Of a DNA stretch of 16,361 nt, positions 1 through 8,079 are shown piece by piece. The position numbers and the translations under genes are program-made. Source of the stretch: Desulfobulbus sp. (GTDB lineage Bacteria > Desulfobacterota > Desulfobulbia > Desulfobulbales > Desulfobulbaceae). How positions within the stretch are numbered: the first letter of the stretch is position 1; every line of letters begins with the position of its first letter. The stretch covers positions 1 to 16,361 of the forward strand of contig JAUVLX010000034.1 in assembly GCA_030600525.1 (NCBI GenBank), written 5' to 3'. The notes under the pieces are model-generated. The model had not been told where the DNA came from, ran no database searches, and saw nothing but the letters and a program-made list of their open reading frames with translations.

Positions 1-1
1 C

Positions 2-493
2 GCCTATGGATTCAGCGGCGGTGGTGGATTCGTGCCGCAGGCAGCTATGCATGATTCACGCATCAAGGCAATTGCGATGAGTTCCGCCGTGGTGGATGCG
101 CATCCCCTCTTTGCTGCAATGCCGGTCACCCATGCAGATGAGCAGGAGATTGCGTCATGGACCAGTTTTCATGGCAATATAGTTAAAGCCATTAATTGGC
201 GCTGGGGTGTTCCCATAGACAAACCATCTGCGCTTATTGAGGCAAATCGAGGATTTTCATTTGATCCTGCCAAAGTGACTGTCCCTGCATTACTTTTGGT
301 TGGTGAAGGTGAATTTAAGAGCGAAGAAACCAAACGACAACAAAATCTCTGCATAGACCAACTACCCAACCCCCTAAAGAAACTGGTCATCACTCCTGCA
401 AACGAGGGTGCTTCCAACCATTGTGTCATGGAAAACCGCAGTCTTGTTGGGCAGGTACTGTTCGATTGGCTGGATGAAGTTTTAACTCAGTAA
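2..493 (+). CDS. alpha/beta hydrolase, C-terminal part (5' end outside window)
   Basis: The reading frame is open from the first bases of the window, so the gene starts upstream and only its last ~163 codons are seen. Bases 8-31 encode GFSGGGGF, which matches the G-x-S-x-G nucleophile elbow of alpha/beta hydrolases; the Ser codon is at 14-16. A GTG at 32 lies after this elbow and is therefore not the true start. Further on, the strand VPALLLVGEGEF (about 282-315) is where the catalytic acid normally sits, and SNHCVMENR (about 412-441) supplies the likely catalytic His, followed by the usual last helix (LVGQVLFDWLDEVL). Family members hydrolyse ester, amide or related bonds; nothing here fixes the substrate. 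No signal peptide can be judged because the N-terminus is missing. It is followed by 202 non-coding bases, so it is probably not co-transcribed with gnd. Confidence 0.8.
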   Translation, partial: AYGFSGGGGFVPQAAMHDSRIKAIAMSSAVVDAHPLFAAMPVTHADEQEIASWTSFHGNIVKAINWRWGVPIDKPSALIEANRGFSFDPAKVTVPALLLVGEGEFKSEETKRQQNLCIDQLPNPLKKLVITPANEGASNHCVMENRSLVGQVLFDWLDEVLTQ

Positions 494-602
494 GAGAAAA
501 ATCTTTATGAAGCCCGGAAAATATCGTTATCTCTACAATTTCATCGTTACCAACGAAAATACATGCTTATCGTTCCGTTAACAGCAGTCGGAATTACAAT
601 TT

Positions 603-657
603 AGCGAACATCCTCAATTTTAAGGATCGTGCCAGGTATGGTGTTCGCTGGAGGCAC
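603..657 (+). promoter_or_regulatory. nested inverted repeats in the gnd-zwf-pgl leader
   Basis: Three complementary pairs sit 40-95 bases before the gnd start. AGCGAACA (603-610) pairs perfectly with TGTTCGCT (642-649). ATCCT (610-614) pairs with AGGAT (623-627), inside the first pair. GTGCC (629-633) pairs with GGCAC (653-657). The third pair crosses the first, so the RNA could form a pseudoknot. With extra pairing of CCAG (632-635) to CTGG (648-651), it becomes an alternative hairpin that would break the first. The repeats are seen directly; a role as operator or leader RNA switch is inference. No known riboswitch class was recognised. Confidence 0.4.
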
Positions 658-695
658 TTGAGGCTACCCAAAACTCAAACCAATAGGGAACCGAT

Positions 696-1607
696 ATGAA
701 AATAGCAATGATAGGACTAGGACGCATGGGCATGAACATGGTTCGCCGTCTAATGCAGCATGACATCGAAGTGGTTGCCTATAACCGTAGCGCAGACAAG
801 GTGGATCAGATCAAGGAGGAAGGCGCCATCGCCGCGTATACGTTACAGGAGATCAAAGATCAGCTTGAACCACCGCGAACGGTCTGGTCTATGCTTCCGG
901 CGGGTCCTGCCACTGATGCCGTCATGGAGCAACTCAAGGAATTACTCGACGAAGGAGACACCGTCATCGAGGGTGGCAACTCCCACTACAAGGATGATAT
1001 CGTCAACTCCAAAGAAATGGCGGACAAAGGCATCAAGTATCTCGACGCAGGTGTGTCCGGTGGTATTTGGGGTTTAAAAGTTGGCTACTGTACCATGGTT
1101 GGCGGCCCAAAAGACGAGTTTAAACGACTGGAGCCGATCTTCAAAGCCCTAGCCCCAGAAAATGGCTATATGCACTGTGGTCCTGCCGGGGCTGGCCACT
1201 TTGTAAAAATGGTCCATAATGGTATCGAATATGGACTGATGCAGGCATACGCCGAAGGATTTGCGCTTATTGAAGATTCCCCTTTCGGCGAGAATATCGA
1301 TTTCGGTGAACTCTCTGACCTGTGGAATCAGGGCAGCGTCATTCGCTCATGGCTCCTGGAATTGGCCGCAGATGCCTTTAAAAAGTCAGAACGCCTGGAA
1401 GACCTGGAAGGATATGTAGACGATTCTGGCGAAGGCCGCTGGACGGTGATGCAATCGGTGGAAACTGCAACGCCAACGCCTGTGTTGACAATGGCTCTTA
1501 TGGAACGTTTTGCGTCCCGCCGTCCAAATGATTTCCGTAATCGTTTTCTGTCAGCACTGCGTCGCGAGTTCGGCGGTCATGCGGTTAAGGCAGCAGAGGA
1601 AAAGTAA
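696..1607 (+). CDS. gnd: 6-phosphogluconate dehydrogenase, decarboxylating, short form
   Basis: This cytoplasmic enzyme oxidises and decarboxylates 6-phosphogluconate to ribulose 5-phosphate, the third step of the oxidative pentose phosphate pathway. The N-terminal Rossmann motif is GLGRMGMNM (residues 7-15). GNSHYKDD (94-101), the SGG turn (121-123) and GAGHFVKMVHNGIEYG (165-180) are the family's substrate and catalytic signatures, with K171 the expected catalytic Lys and E178 the expected acid. At 303 residues it is the short form seen in many bacteria; the E. coli type is about 470. Many short forms prefer NAD, but here beta-strand 2 ends in NRS followed by K35, the pattern that binds the NADP 2'-phosphate in long forms, so NADP use is plausible. 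The start ATG has a weak upstream AGGGAA. The stop codon touches the start of zwf, so the two are very probably one transcript. Confidence 0.95.
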   Translation: MKIAMIGLGRMGMNMVRRLMQHDIEVVAYNRSADKVDQIKEEGAIAAYTLQEIKDQLEPPRTVWSMLPAGPATDAVMEQLKELLDEGDTVIEGGNSHYKDDIVNSKEMADKGIKYLDAGVSGGIWGLKVGYCTMVGGPKDEFKRLEPIFKALAPENGYMHCGPAGAGHFVKMVHNGIEYGLMQAYAEGFALIEDSPFGENIDFGELSDLWNQGSVIRSWLLELAADAFKKSERLEDLEGYVDDSGEGRWTVMQSVETATPTPVLTMALMERFASRRPNDFRNRFLSALRREFGGHAVKAAEEK

Positions 1608-3098
1608 ATGGCTGATCCTATTTTGTCTGATATCTGTCAGTATACCGCGCCCGAAGACCCATGCGCTGTAGTTGTGTTTGGCGCAACGGGCGATTTAGCA
1701 GCGCGTAAGATTTTACCATCGTTGTATGATTTACTTAGCTCGAAACGACTACCCGACCCTAACATGGTTGTGGGCGTATCCCGTACCAAGCTTACCCATG
1801 AGGAATTCAGGGGCCGCATCAAGGCGATTTTCATAGAGACCGGGGTGGACATGCAATGTTGGGATGATTTCGCCTCTCGCCTCTTTTACCGAAGTGTGGA
1901 CTATGGTGACATAGAAACTTTCACCAACCTCGCCAGTTTCATAAAGGACAAAGAGTCGGAATTAGGTACACAAGGCAACCGGATTTTCCATCTTTCAGTC
2001 CCCCCTATTGCGTACGAGTCCATCGCTAAATCTCTCGCGCAGAGTGGCCTTGCCGAGGAACGGGAAAACTGGGTGCGACTCATAGTAGAAAAACCGTTCG
2101 GCTATGATTTGCAAAGCTCTCGCCAGCTGGCGAATGCCCTTTCGCAGGGATTTAAAGAAAACCAGATATACCGCATTGACCACTATCTCGCCAAAGAGAC
2201 AGTACAGAACATGCTCATGTTCCGGTTTGCCAACGCGATATTCGAGCCGCTGTGGAATCGCCAGTATATCGAATCCGTGCATATCACTTCTGCCGAGTCT
2301 CTTGGCGTAGAACATCGGGCAGACTTCTATGACCATACGGGTGTGCTGCGTGACATGTTCCAAAACCACATGATGCAACTCCTTTCGTTGGTGGCCATGG
2401 AACCGCCGTCCATTTACGATGCTTACCGAATTCGCGATGAGAAGGCTAAAATATTTCGTTGTCTGCGGCCCTTCCCCATGGATGATTTAGACAATCATCT
2501 TATTCTCGGTCAGTACTCGGCCGGGATGGTTGGTAAGAAGTCCGTACCGTCTTATGTCGAAGAACGCGACGTGGCACCGGATTCTAACACGCCCACCTTT
2601 GCTGCTATGAAAGTGTATATCGATAACTGGCGTTGGCAGGGGGTGCCATTTTACATTACGTCTGGCAAACGGATGTCTGCTAAACGCACAGATATTCAGG
2701 TGAAATTCAAGGAAGTACCGCACTCAATGTACAGAAACATCCTTGGTAATCATATTACAGCCAACACGCTGATTTTTTCCATCCACCCAAAAGAAGAGGT
2801 GCGCCTCACCTTTCAGGCCAAAGAACCTGGTCCTGCGATGTGCCTTCGCAACGTGAACATGGATTTCGACTACGCCTTGGGCAGCGTTATTCGTGTTAGC
2901 GCATACGAAAAAGTGCTTCTCGATGTGCTTATGGGTGACCATACACTCTTCTGGCGTCAGGACAGTGTAGACCTCTGTTGGGAGTTTCTGACCCCTGTGC
3001 TCAAGGAATGTGATTGCCCAGATGATGCTGAACGGCTTCACCTCTACAAGGCAGGGACTGACGGCCCCAAACAGGTTCGAAGCTGGATGGGAATGTAA
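1608..3098 (+). CDS. zwf: glucose-6-phosphate 1-dehydrogenase
   Basis: Catalyses the first step of the oxidative pentose phosphate pathway: glucose 6-phosphate to 6-phosphogluconolactone, reducing NAD(P). The 496-residue length is normal for the family. The nucleotide-binding loop is GATGDLAARK (25-34). The substrate signature reads RIDHYLAKE (189-197), and the second catalytic His lies in QNHMMQ (H254). The spacing from H192 to H254 is 62 residues, the same as between the two functional His (178 and 240) of the Leuconostoc enzyme. The one oddity is A195, where the PROSITE signature DHYLGKE has Gly. The start ATG directly follows the gnd stop with no gap, so translation is probably coupled. 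Ten bases separate its stop from pgl. Confidence 0.96.
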   Translation: MADPILSDICQYTAPEDPCAVVVFGATGDLAARKILPSLYDLLSSKRLPDPNMVVGVSRTKLTHEEFRGRIKAIFIETGVDMQCWDDFASRLFYRSVDYGDIETFTNLASFIKDKESELGTQGNRIFHLSVPPIAYESIAKSLAQSGLAEERENWVRLIVEKPFGYDLQSSRQLANALSQGFKENQIYRIDHYLAKETVQNMLMFRFANAIFEPLWNRQYIESVHITSAESLGVEHRADFYDHTGVLRDMFQNHMMQLLSLVAMEPPSIYDAYRIRDEKAKIFRCLRPFPMDDLDNHLILGQYSAGMVGKKSVPSYVEERDVAPDSNTPTFAAMKVYIDNWRWQGVPFYITSGKRMSAKRTDIQVKFKEVPHSMYRNILGNHITANTLIFSIHPKEEVRLTFQAKEPGPAMCLRNVNMDFDYALGSVIRVSAYEKVLLDVLMGDHTLFWRQDSVDLCWEFLTPVLKECDCPDDAERLHLYKAGTDGPKQVRSWMGM

Positions 3099-3108
3099 GG
3101 AGACATGG

Positions 3109-3843
3109 ATGGCAGATTTCCATGTATTTAAAGGCCCCGAAGAGCTGAGCCAGGCTGCAGCAAGGTTATTCATTGACTGTGCACACAAAGCCATCGATTT
3201 GCGCGGGCGTTTTATTGTAGCCTTGTCAGGTGGTTCTACCCCCAAGCGGCTCTTTCACATTCTGGCCGAAGATCGGAATTGCAAAGCTATGCCGTGGGAA
3301 AAAATGCTCATTTTCTGGGGTGATGAAAGGGCTGTGGGGCCTGATCATGAATGGTCCAACTACAAGCTTGCCCAGGATCATCTTCTCGCCCATGTGCCAG
3401 TACATGAAAAGAATGTTTTTCGCATCAAAGGCGAACTTGGCGCGAAACTCGCCGCCGAGGACATGCGTCAGGATATGATCAACATTTTTGGCGATCAGGG
3501 TGTCCCTCGCTTTGATCTCGCCCTGCAAGGAATGGGTACGGACGGGCACACAGCGTCGCTCTTCCCTGACACGGATGCACTGACAGCCACCGACTGGGTG
3601 GTCTCGGTGATCGCTCCGCCAGCCAACCCGAATGTTGATCGCGTGACGATTACCCTCCCCGTGCTCAATGCCGCCCGTTTGTCGCTTTTCCTCGTGGCAG
3701 GGAAAGGCAAACGGCAGATCATTTCCGAAATCAGAAACGACCCCACAGCACCCTGGCGTTACCCTGCCGCCTGTGTTAAGGCTGAGAAAACCATCTGGTA
3801 TGTAGACGACGACGCTTTCGATTCAACATTAGCAGACAAATGA
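3109..3843 (+). CDS. pgl: 6-phosphogluconolactonase
   Basis: Hydrolyses 6-phosphogluconolactone to 6-phosphogluconate, linking the Zwf and Gnd steps encoded just upstream. The family signatures are visible: LSGGSTP (39-45), GDERAV (71-76) and GMGTDGHTASLFP (141-153), in the glucosamine-6-phosphate isomerase/6PGL fold. The 244-residue length is typical. An in-frame ATG exists at 3010, but it lies inside zwf. The ATG at 3109 has a good ribosome binding site (AAGGAG, 3097-3102) at 6 bases and gives the normal N-terminus (MADFHVF), so it was chosen. The gene order gnd-zwf-pgl makes this a complete oxidative branch in one unit. The gene seems to be the last of the operon, since the next gene has different base composition and no clear binding site. 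Confidence 0.95.
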   Translation: MADFHVFKGPEELSQAAARLFIDCAHKAIDLRGRFIVALSGGSTPKRLFHILAEDRNCKAMPWEKMLIFWGDERAVGPDHEWSNYKLAQDHLLAHVPVHEKNVFRIKGELGAKLAAEDMRQDMINIFGDQGVPRFDLALQGMGTDGHTASLFPDTDALTATDWVVSVIAPPANPNVDRVTITLPVLNAARLSLFLVAGKGKRQIISEIRNDPTAPWRYPAACVKAEKTIWYVDDDAFDSTLADK

Positions 3844-3869
3844 CAGATCGTTAAGCGTAATCAGAAAAT

Positions 3870-4370
3870 ATGATGATAAGAAAAGCGAGAAAAGAAGACT
3901 CGCTTAATTTAGCAGTATTATCCATTCAAGTCTGGTTACACACCTATGCGACAAATGGTATTCGCAATGAAATATCCCGCTTTGTACTTGATACCTTTAC
4001 GGAAGCGTATTTCGAAAAAACAATAGAAAATCCAAACTATCAAATCTTAGTTGCCACAAAAGACAAGCACCTCATTGGTTATGTAAGGGCACATTTTGCA
4101 TCATTCTGGCAAGATGCGTCAAACGGCTACGAAATTGATAAATTATATGTGCAAGAACACTTTCAGGGCAGAGGCTTAGGCAAACGCTTGCTTGCAGAAA
4201 TATCTACTCAATGCGGTGGTACGTTTTGGCTCTCTACCTGGAAGTACAACCATAAAGCGCTGGGATTTTACAAGCACCTTGGCTTTATCGATATAGGGAC
4301 CAGGTATTTTGAATTTGGAGGAGAAGCACATGAAAATTGTGTTCTGGCAATCAAACAAGAACGTGTTTAG
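3870..4370 (+). CDS. GNAT family N-acetyltransferase
   Basis: A predicted acetyl-CoA-dependent acetyltransferase; the acceptor cannot be told from sequence. GNAT motif A is visible as IDKLYVQEHFQGRGLGKRLL (89-108), with the acetyl-CoA pyrophosphate loop QGRGLGK. Motif B is NHKALGFYKHLGF (127-139). The 166-residue length is normal for a single-domain GNAT. There are two adjacent ATG codons (3870 and 3873) and no clear ribosome binding site, so the start is uncertain by one codon. The gene is visibly more AT-rich than pgl upstream and the CDF gene downstream, which may mark it as a later insertion. It lies 26 bases after pgl and 24 before the CDF gene. Some GNATs of this size act as antibiotic or polyamine acetyltransferases, but nothing here supports a specific one. 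Confidence 0.88.
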   Translation: MMIRKARKEDSLNLAVLSIQVWLHTYATNGIRNEISRFVLDTFTEAYFEKTIENPNYQILVATKDKHLIGYVRAHFASFWQDASNGYEIDKLYVQEHFQGRGLGKRLLAEISTQCGGTFWLSTWKYNHKALGFYKHLGFIDIGTRYFEFGGEAHENCVLAIKQERV

Positions 4371-4394
4371 CCCTTATGTTAGCAAAGGACGACG

Positions 4395-5315
4395 ATGACG
4401 GAACGAAGCGGTTTACTTTTCTCAACCTGTGGCAATTTACTGATCGGTGTTGTTGGCGTTACGGTTGCTCTGCTAAGCCATTCACAGGCCATCCTCCTGG
4501 ACGGCTTGTTCAATCTCACCTATGTTGCCACCGGACTTTTCACCCTTCGAGTCGTGCGCCTTGTGCATCGGGGAGACGATGAACGCTTTCCAGCTGGCTA
4601 TGGCTTTTTTGAGCCGCTCATCAACGGTATTAAGGGTTTGATGGTTCTGGGAGTATCTGCCATGGCACTGGTCGGCTCGGTTGAGGCACTGATGTCTGGC
4701 GGCAGGGCTATTTCACCGGGGTTGGCAACCATCTATGGTATTATCGCCACTGTCATCTGTTGGTCCATGGCCCTGATTACCCACCGTGGAGCTACCCGTA
4801 CAGCAAGTCCCCTGCTCAAGGCAGATGCTGAAAACTGGCTGGTCAATGGTGCAATTTCTTCAGCCGTCCTGCTTGCTTTTATCAGTATTTTTCTTATTCA
4901 AAAAACCAGTTTTTCAACCTTCATCCCTTATATCGATCCATTGCTGGTGCTCAGCGTAGTCTTACTCTCCATATCCGTGCCGATTCGAATGGCGTGGAAG
5001 GCCCTTATGGAGCTGCTTAACCGCGCTCCTTCCAGTGAAATAACCAGTCAGGTGGAAAACATTGTTGAGCAGTGTATTGGCGAGTTACCGGTGCAGGAAC
5101 TGTTTGTCCGTGTGCTGCAGCCCGGACGCACCCGAATTGTGTCAGCGCATGTTGTATTGCCAGCTAATTTTCACATCGGCAATCTTTCCACTTTAGATAA
5201 CACCAGGGAACGTACCCTTATGGAACTCAAAAAAATACACCCCTCAACCATGGTCGACATGCTCTTCACCGCAGACCGATATTGGGGTGCCCCTGCCTCG
5301 GAAAACATACGATAG
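4395..5315 (+). CDS. divergent cation diffusion facilitator (CDF) family transporter
   Basis: A predicted inner-membrane divalent metal/proton antiporter. About six hydrophobic segments (residues ~10-30, 32-54, 80-100, 112-130, 148-168, 180-196) precede a hydrophilic C-terminal domain of ~100 residues, the usual CDF plan. It resembles the branch annotated as predicted Co/Zn/Cd transporters (COG3965): SQAILLDGLFN in helix 2 and DERFPAGYGFFEPL (62-75) between helices 2 and 3. Canonical CDF proteins hold metal with Asp-x3-Asp in helix 2 and His-x3-Asp in helix 5. The matching positions here read D36/N40 and N147/N151, so three of four ligands are Asn. It may therefore carry another cation or have altered transport. 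AAAGGA lies 6-7 bases before the ATG, supporting the start. 306 residues is normal for the family. Confidence 0.85.
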   Translation: MTERSGLLFSTCGNLLIGVVGVTVALLSHSQAILLDGLFNLTYVATGLFTLRVVRLVHRGDDERFPAGYGFFEPLINGIKGLMVLGVSAMALVGSVEALMSGGRAISPGLATIYGIIATVICWSMALITHRGATRTASPLLKADAENWLVNGAISSAVLLAFISIFLIQKTSFSTFIPYIDPLLVLSVVLLSISVPIRMAWKALMELLNRAPSSEITSQVENIVEQCIGELPVQELFVRVLQPGRTRIVSAHVVLPANFHIGNLSTLDNTRERTLMELKKIHPSTMVDMLFTADRYWGAPASENIR

Positions 5316-5376
5316 ATATCTACAGATTTGCCGTAACAAGGCAATTACCTCTTAAGTAACAAAATTTCATTACCAA

Positions 5377-8061
5377 ATGACAGATAAACAACCACCACAA
5401 ACACTGCAAACAGTTCTGCTGCCAGATGGCTCACTTCAAGTCGAGCGTGACCTCAAAAACAGTAAACAGGCAAAGAGCAGTACCCTGTTACAACAGGAGA
5501 TCTTTTCTGTTTACAAAAAAGACCGCGGGAACTGGCTCCTCTTTCTTGGCTTTTCCGACCCGGAAGTGCCTCTCCCGGATTCCCTTGAGTTCTGGCGTCG
5601 CTTCAGTGCGCTCTTTGTTCATAATCTACGACTGACCCCAGATTTGGAAGAACTCCGTCATAAGGTAAAAATCCCTCTCCCCCAGCAGGGGGTTACCAAA
5701 CTACTGGAAACCCTTCCGGCAATGGTTGGCGGCGAATATATCAACTCCACACTCCTGTCGACATTCTGGTCTGCCCTGACCACCTCTTTTACCACGTCCA
5801 TTAAAAAGTTTTCCGGCTCTGTCACCGAATTTATCCATCATTATTCACCCCGCAGTCATCTTTTAGGGAGAATTTATTTCCATCTTGTTGAAAATAAAGA
5901 TGACGAGGCACCCTTTGCCTTTCTGGCCACCTATTCCACCCGAATGGGAGGGAAGGGACAATCAAAACATCTGCCCCTGAAGTATGCCCTGCAGGAATAC
6001 CAGGACGACAACAATAAGCTGCTGGAGTTATTGACCACTGTTTATGAGGCCGCAAAAGAGAGTACGCTTATCACAGAACTGCTGGAGAGCAACGATCTCT
6101 TTTCTCCTCTGGCCTGGACCAGCCATGATGCGCACACTTTTTTACAGGAAGTTCCGCTCTACGAGGAGGCAGGTATCCTCTGCCGTATTCCTGATTGGTG
6201 GAAGGTTAAAAGCACAAGGGTTACACTGAAAGTCAGCCTTGGTGAACAAAGACCGACAATGGTGGGAATGGCTGCCCTACTGGATTTTTCCCCAAGGCTA
6301 ATGCTAGGAGACGATGAACTCTCAATAGATGAAGTAAAGCGCCTTCTCGATGAAGTTGAAGGACTAGCCTTCATCAAAAACAAATGGGTAGCCGTTGATC
6401 GAGAAAAGCTTGAGCAGACGCTGTCCGCCTATGAAGAAGCGCAAAAACTGGCAGAACAGGAAGGTTTAACCCTGGCAGAGGCCATGCGCCTGCAACTACA
6501 ATCCAGCACGAAATTACAGCTAACAGCCGACGCGGAGGTACTGGAAATTGAACATGGTGAATGGCTGCAATCAGTTTTTCAAAAGATGACACACCCCGAG
6601 CAACTGCCGGAAGTGCAGACTGATGAACATTTCAAGGCTCAACTGCGCCCCTATCAGCAAGATGGACTGCGTTGGCTCTGCGAACTCAATGGACTTGGCT
6701 TTGGAGCCTGCCTGGCCGATGACATGGGACTGGGGAAAACGCTACAGGTTCTGGCCTTTTTAAATGTCCTTGCCGGGAGTCGCCGAGGAAAAACCAAACA
6801 TGCCGCCTCACTGCTCATCATTCCAGCATCTTTGCTCGCCAACTGGGAGCAGGAGATACAAAAATTCTTTCCAAATATGAAGGTGTTTTTTGCCCACCCA
6901 TCAATGCATAAATCTCACCGGGTAAAAGCGCCAACAGAGGAAGAATTGACTTTCTTTGATCTGGTTATCACCACCTATGCCCTAGCCCAGCGTTATGACT
7001 GGCTGGCTGAGTATAACTGGAACTATGTTATTCTTGATGAAGCACAGGCTATCAAAAATCCGGCCACAAAACAGACCAGAGCAGTAAAACAGATTCCTGC
7101 TGTCAATCGTATAGCCATGACCGGTACACCCGTGGAAAATCGCCTGAGTGATCTCTGGTCATTATTTGATTTTGTAAACCCTGGCCTGTTAGGTACGAGC
7201 AAAGAGTTTACCACCTTCAGTAAAGGGCTGGCCGATCATCCCGATGGATATGGACGCCTGCGCAGAATGACCGCTCCCTTTATTCTGCGACGCCTTAAAA
7301 CCGACACCTCTATTATCAGCGACCTACCCGATAAAGTAGAGATGAAGAGCTGGGCAGAGTTGAGCCGAAAGCAGACAGCTATTTATCAGCAGCTAGTAGA
7401 TAAGATGACTGAGATGCTGGAATCCGCCGATGGTATTCAGCGTAAAGGTATGATTTTAGCGGCACTAACCAAATTTAAACAAATCTGTAACCACCCTGAT
7501 CAATATGCAGGGGTGACGGGCTATAATGAAAAAGAGAGTGGTAAATTTGCACGACTCCGTGAAATAAGCACAACCATCCATGAAAAACGGGAACAAATGC
7601 TGATTTTCACCCAGTTCAAGGAGATGACAGAGCCACTGGCGCATTTCCTTGAAACAATTTTCGGACGCCCCGGTCTCATCATTCACGGCAGCGTTGCCGT
7701 AAGTAAACGTAAAAAAATCATCGAACAGTTTCAATCAGATGAGTATATTCCTTTTATGGTGCTTTCACTCAAGGCAGGGGGAGTAGGGTTGAACCTGACC
7801 CGTGCCAATCATGTTGTTCATTTTGACCGCTGGTGGAATCCAGCCGTAGAAAATCAGGCCACTGACCGTGCTTTTCGTATTGGCCAGCAGAAAAAAGTTA
7901 TGGTACATAAATTCATTACCAGGGGTACCATAGAAGAAAAAATTGATGCGATGTTAGAGGAAAAGGCGAAACTTTCCGCTGACGTGTTAGCTGCCAGCGG
8001 TGAAAATTGGCTTACGGAAATGAAAAATGATGAGTTATCCGATCTTTTCAGGCTTCAGTAA
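5377..8061 (+). CDS. SNF2-family DEAD/DEAH-box helicase with DUF3670-like region
   Basis: An ATP-driven DNA translocase of the Swi2/Snf2 family, 894 residues, cytoplasmic. Residues ~250-350 (from HDAHTFLQEVPLYEEAGI to WVAVDREKL) look like the bacterial SNF2-associated DUF3670 region. Residues ~425-890 hold the two RecA-like lobes: motif I DDMGLGKT (448-455, K454), motif II DEAQ (554-557), motif III MTGTPVENRLSDLW, motif V LKAGGVGLNL, and motif VI QATDRAFRIGQ (827-837). All catalytic motifs are intact, so it should be active. There is no other start in frame before the upstream stop at 5353, although the ribosome binding site is poor. The SWIM-domain gene follows after 18 bases. SNF2 and SWIM proteins are often neighbours in bacteria, and a shared role in moving along or remodelling protein-bound DNA is likely but not established. 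Confidence 0.94.
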   Translation: MTDKQPPQTLQTVLLPDGSLQVERDLKNSKQAKSSTLLQQEIFSVYKKDRGNWLLFLGFSDPEVPLPDSLEFWRRFSALFVHNLRLTPDLEELRHKVKIPLPQQGVTKLLETLPAMVGGEYINSTLLSTFWSALTTSFTTSIKKFSGSVTEFIHHYSPRSHLLGRIYFHLVENKDDEAPFAFLATYSTRMGGKGQSKHLPLKYALQEYQDDNNKLLELLTTVYEAAKESTLITELLESNDLFSPLAWTSHDAHTFLQEVPLYEEAGILCRIPDWWKVKSTRVTLKVSLGEQRPTMVGMAALLDFSPRLMLGDDELSIDEVKRLLDEVEGLAFIKNKWVAVDREKLEQTLSAYEEAQKLAEQEGLTLAEAMRLQLQSSTKLQLTADAEVLEIEHGEWLQSVFQKMTHPEQLPEVQTDEHFKAQLRPYQQDGLRWLCELNGLGFGACLADDMGLGKTLQVLAFLNVLAGSRRGKTKHAASLLIIPASLLANWEQEIQKFFPNMKVFFAHPSMHKSHRVKAPTEEELTFFDLVITTYALAQRYDWLAEYNWNYVILDEAQAIKNPATKQTRAVKQIPAVNRIAMTGTPVENRLSDLWSLFDFVNPGLLGTSKEFTTFSKGLADHPDGYGRLRRMTAPFILRRLKTDTSIISDLPDKVEMKSWAELSRKQTAIYQQLVDKMTEMLESADGIQRKGMILAALTKFKQICNHPDQYAGVTGYNEKESGKFARLREISTTIHEKREQMLIFTQFKEMTEPLAHFLETIFGRPGLIIHGSVAVSKRKKIIEQFQSDEYIPFMVLSLKAGGVGLNLTRANHVVHFDRWWNPAVENQATDRAFRIGQQKKVMVHKFITRGTIEEKIDAMLEEKAKLSADVLAASGENWLTEMKNDELSDLFRLQ

Positions 8062-8079
8062 GGGGTGAAGAAATAAAAT

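Noticed and set aside
2724..3245. 173-codon open frame on the minus strand opposite zwf and pgl
   Set aside because: It lies wholly across strongly supported genes on the other strand, shows no domain signature and is typical of antisense open frames in codon-biased genes.
5328..5344. Small hairpin (TTGCC with GGCAA) between the CDF and SNF2 genes
   Set aside because: Only five base pairs and no T-tract, so it is not a credible terminator.
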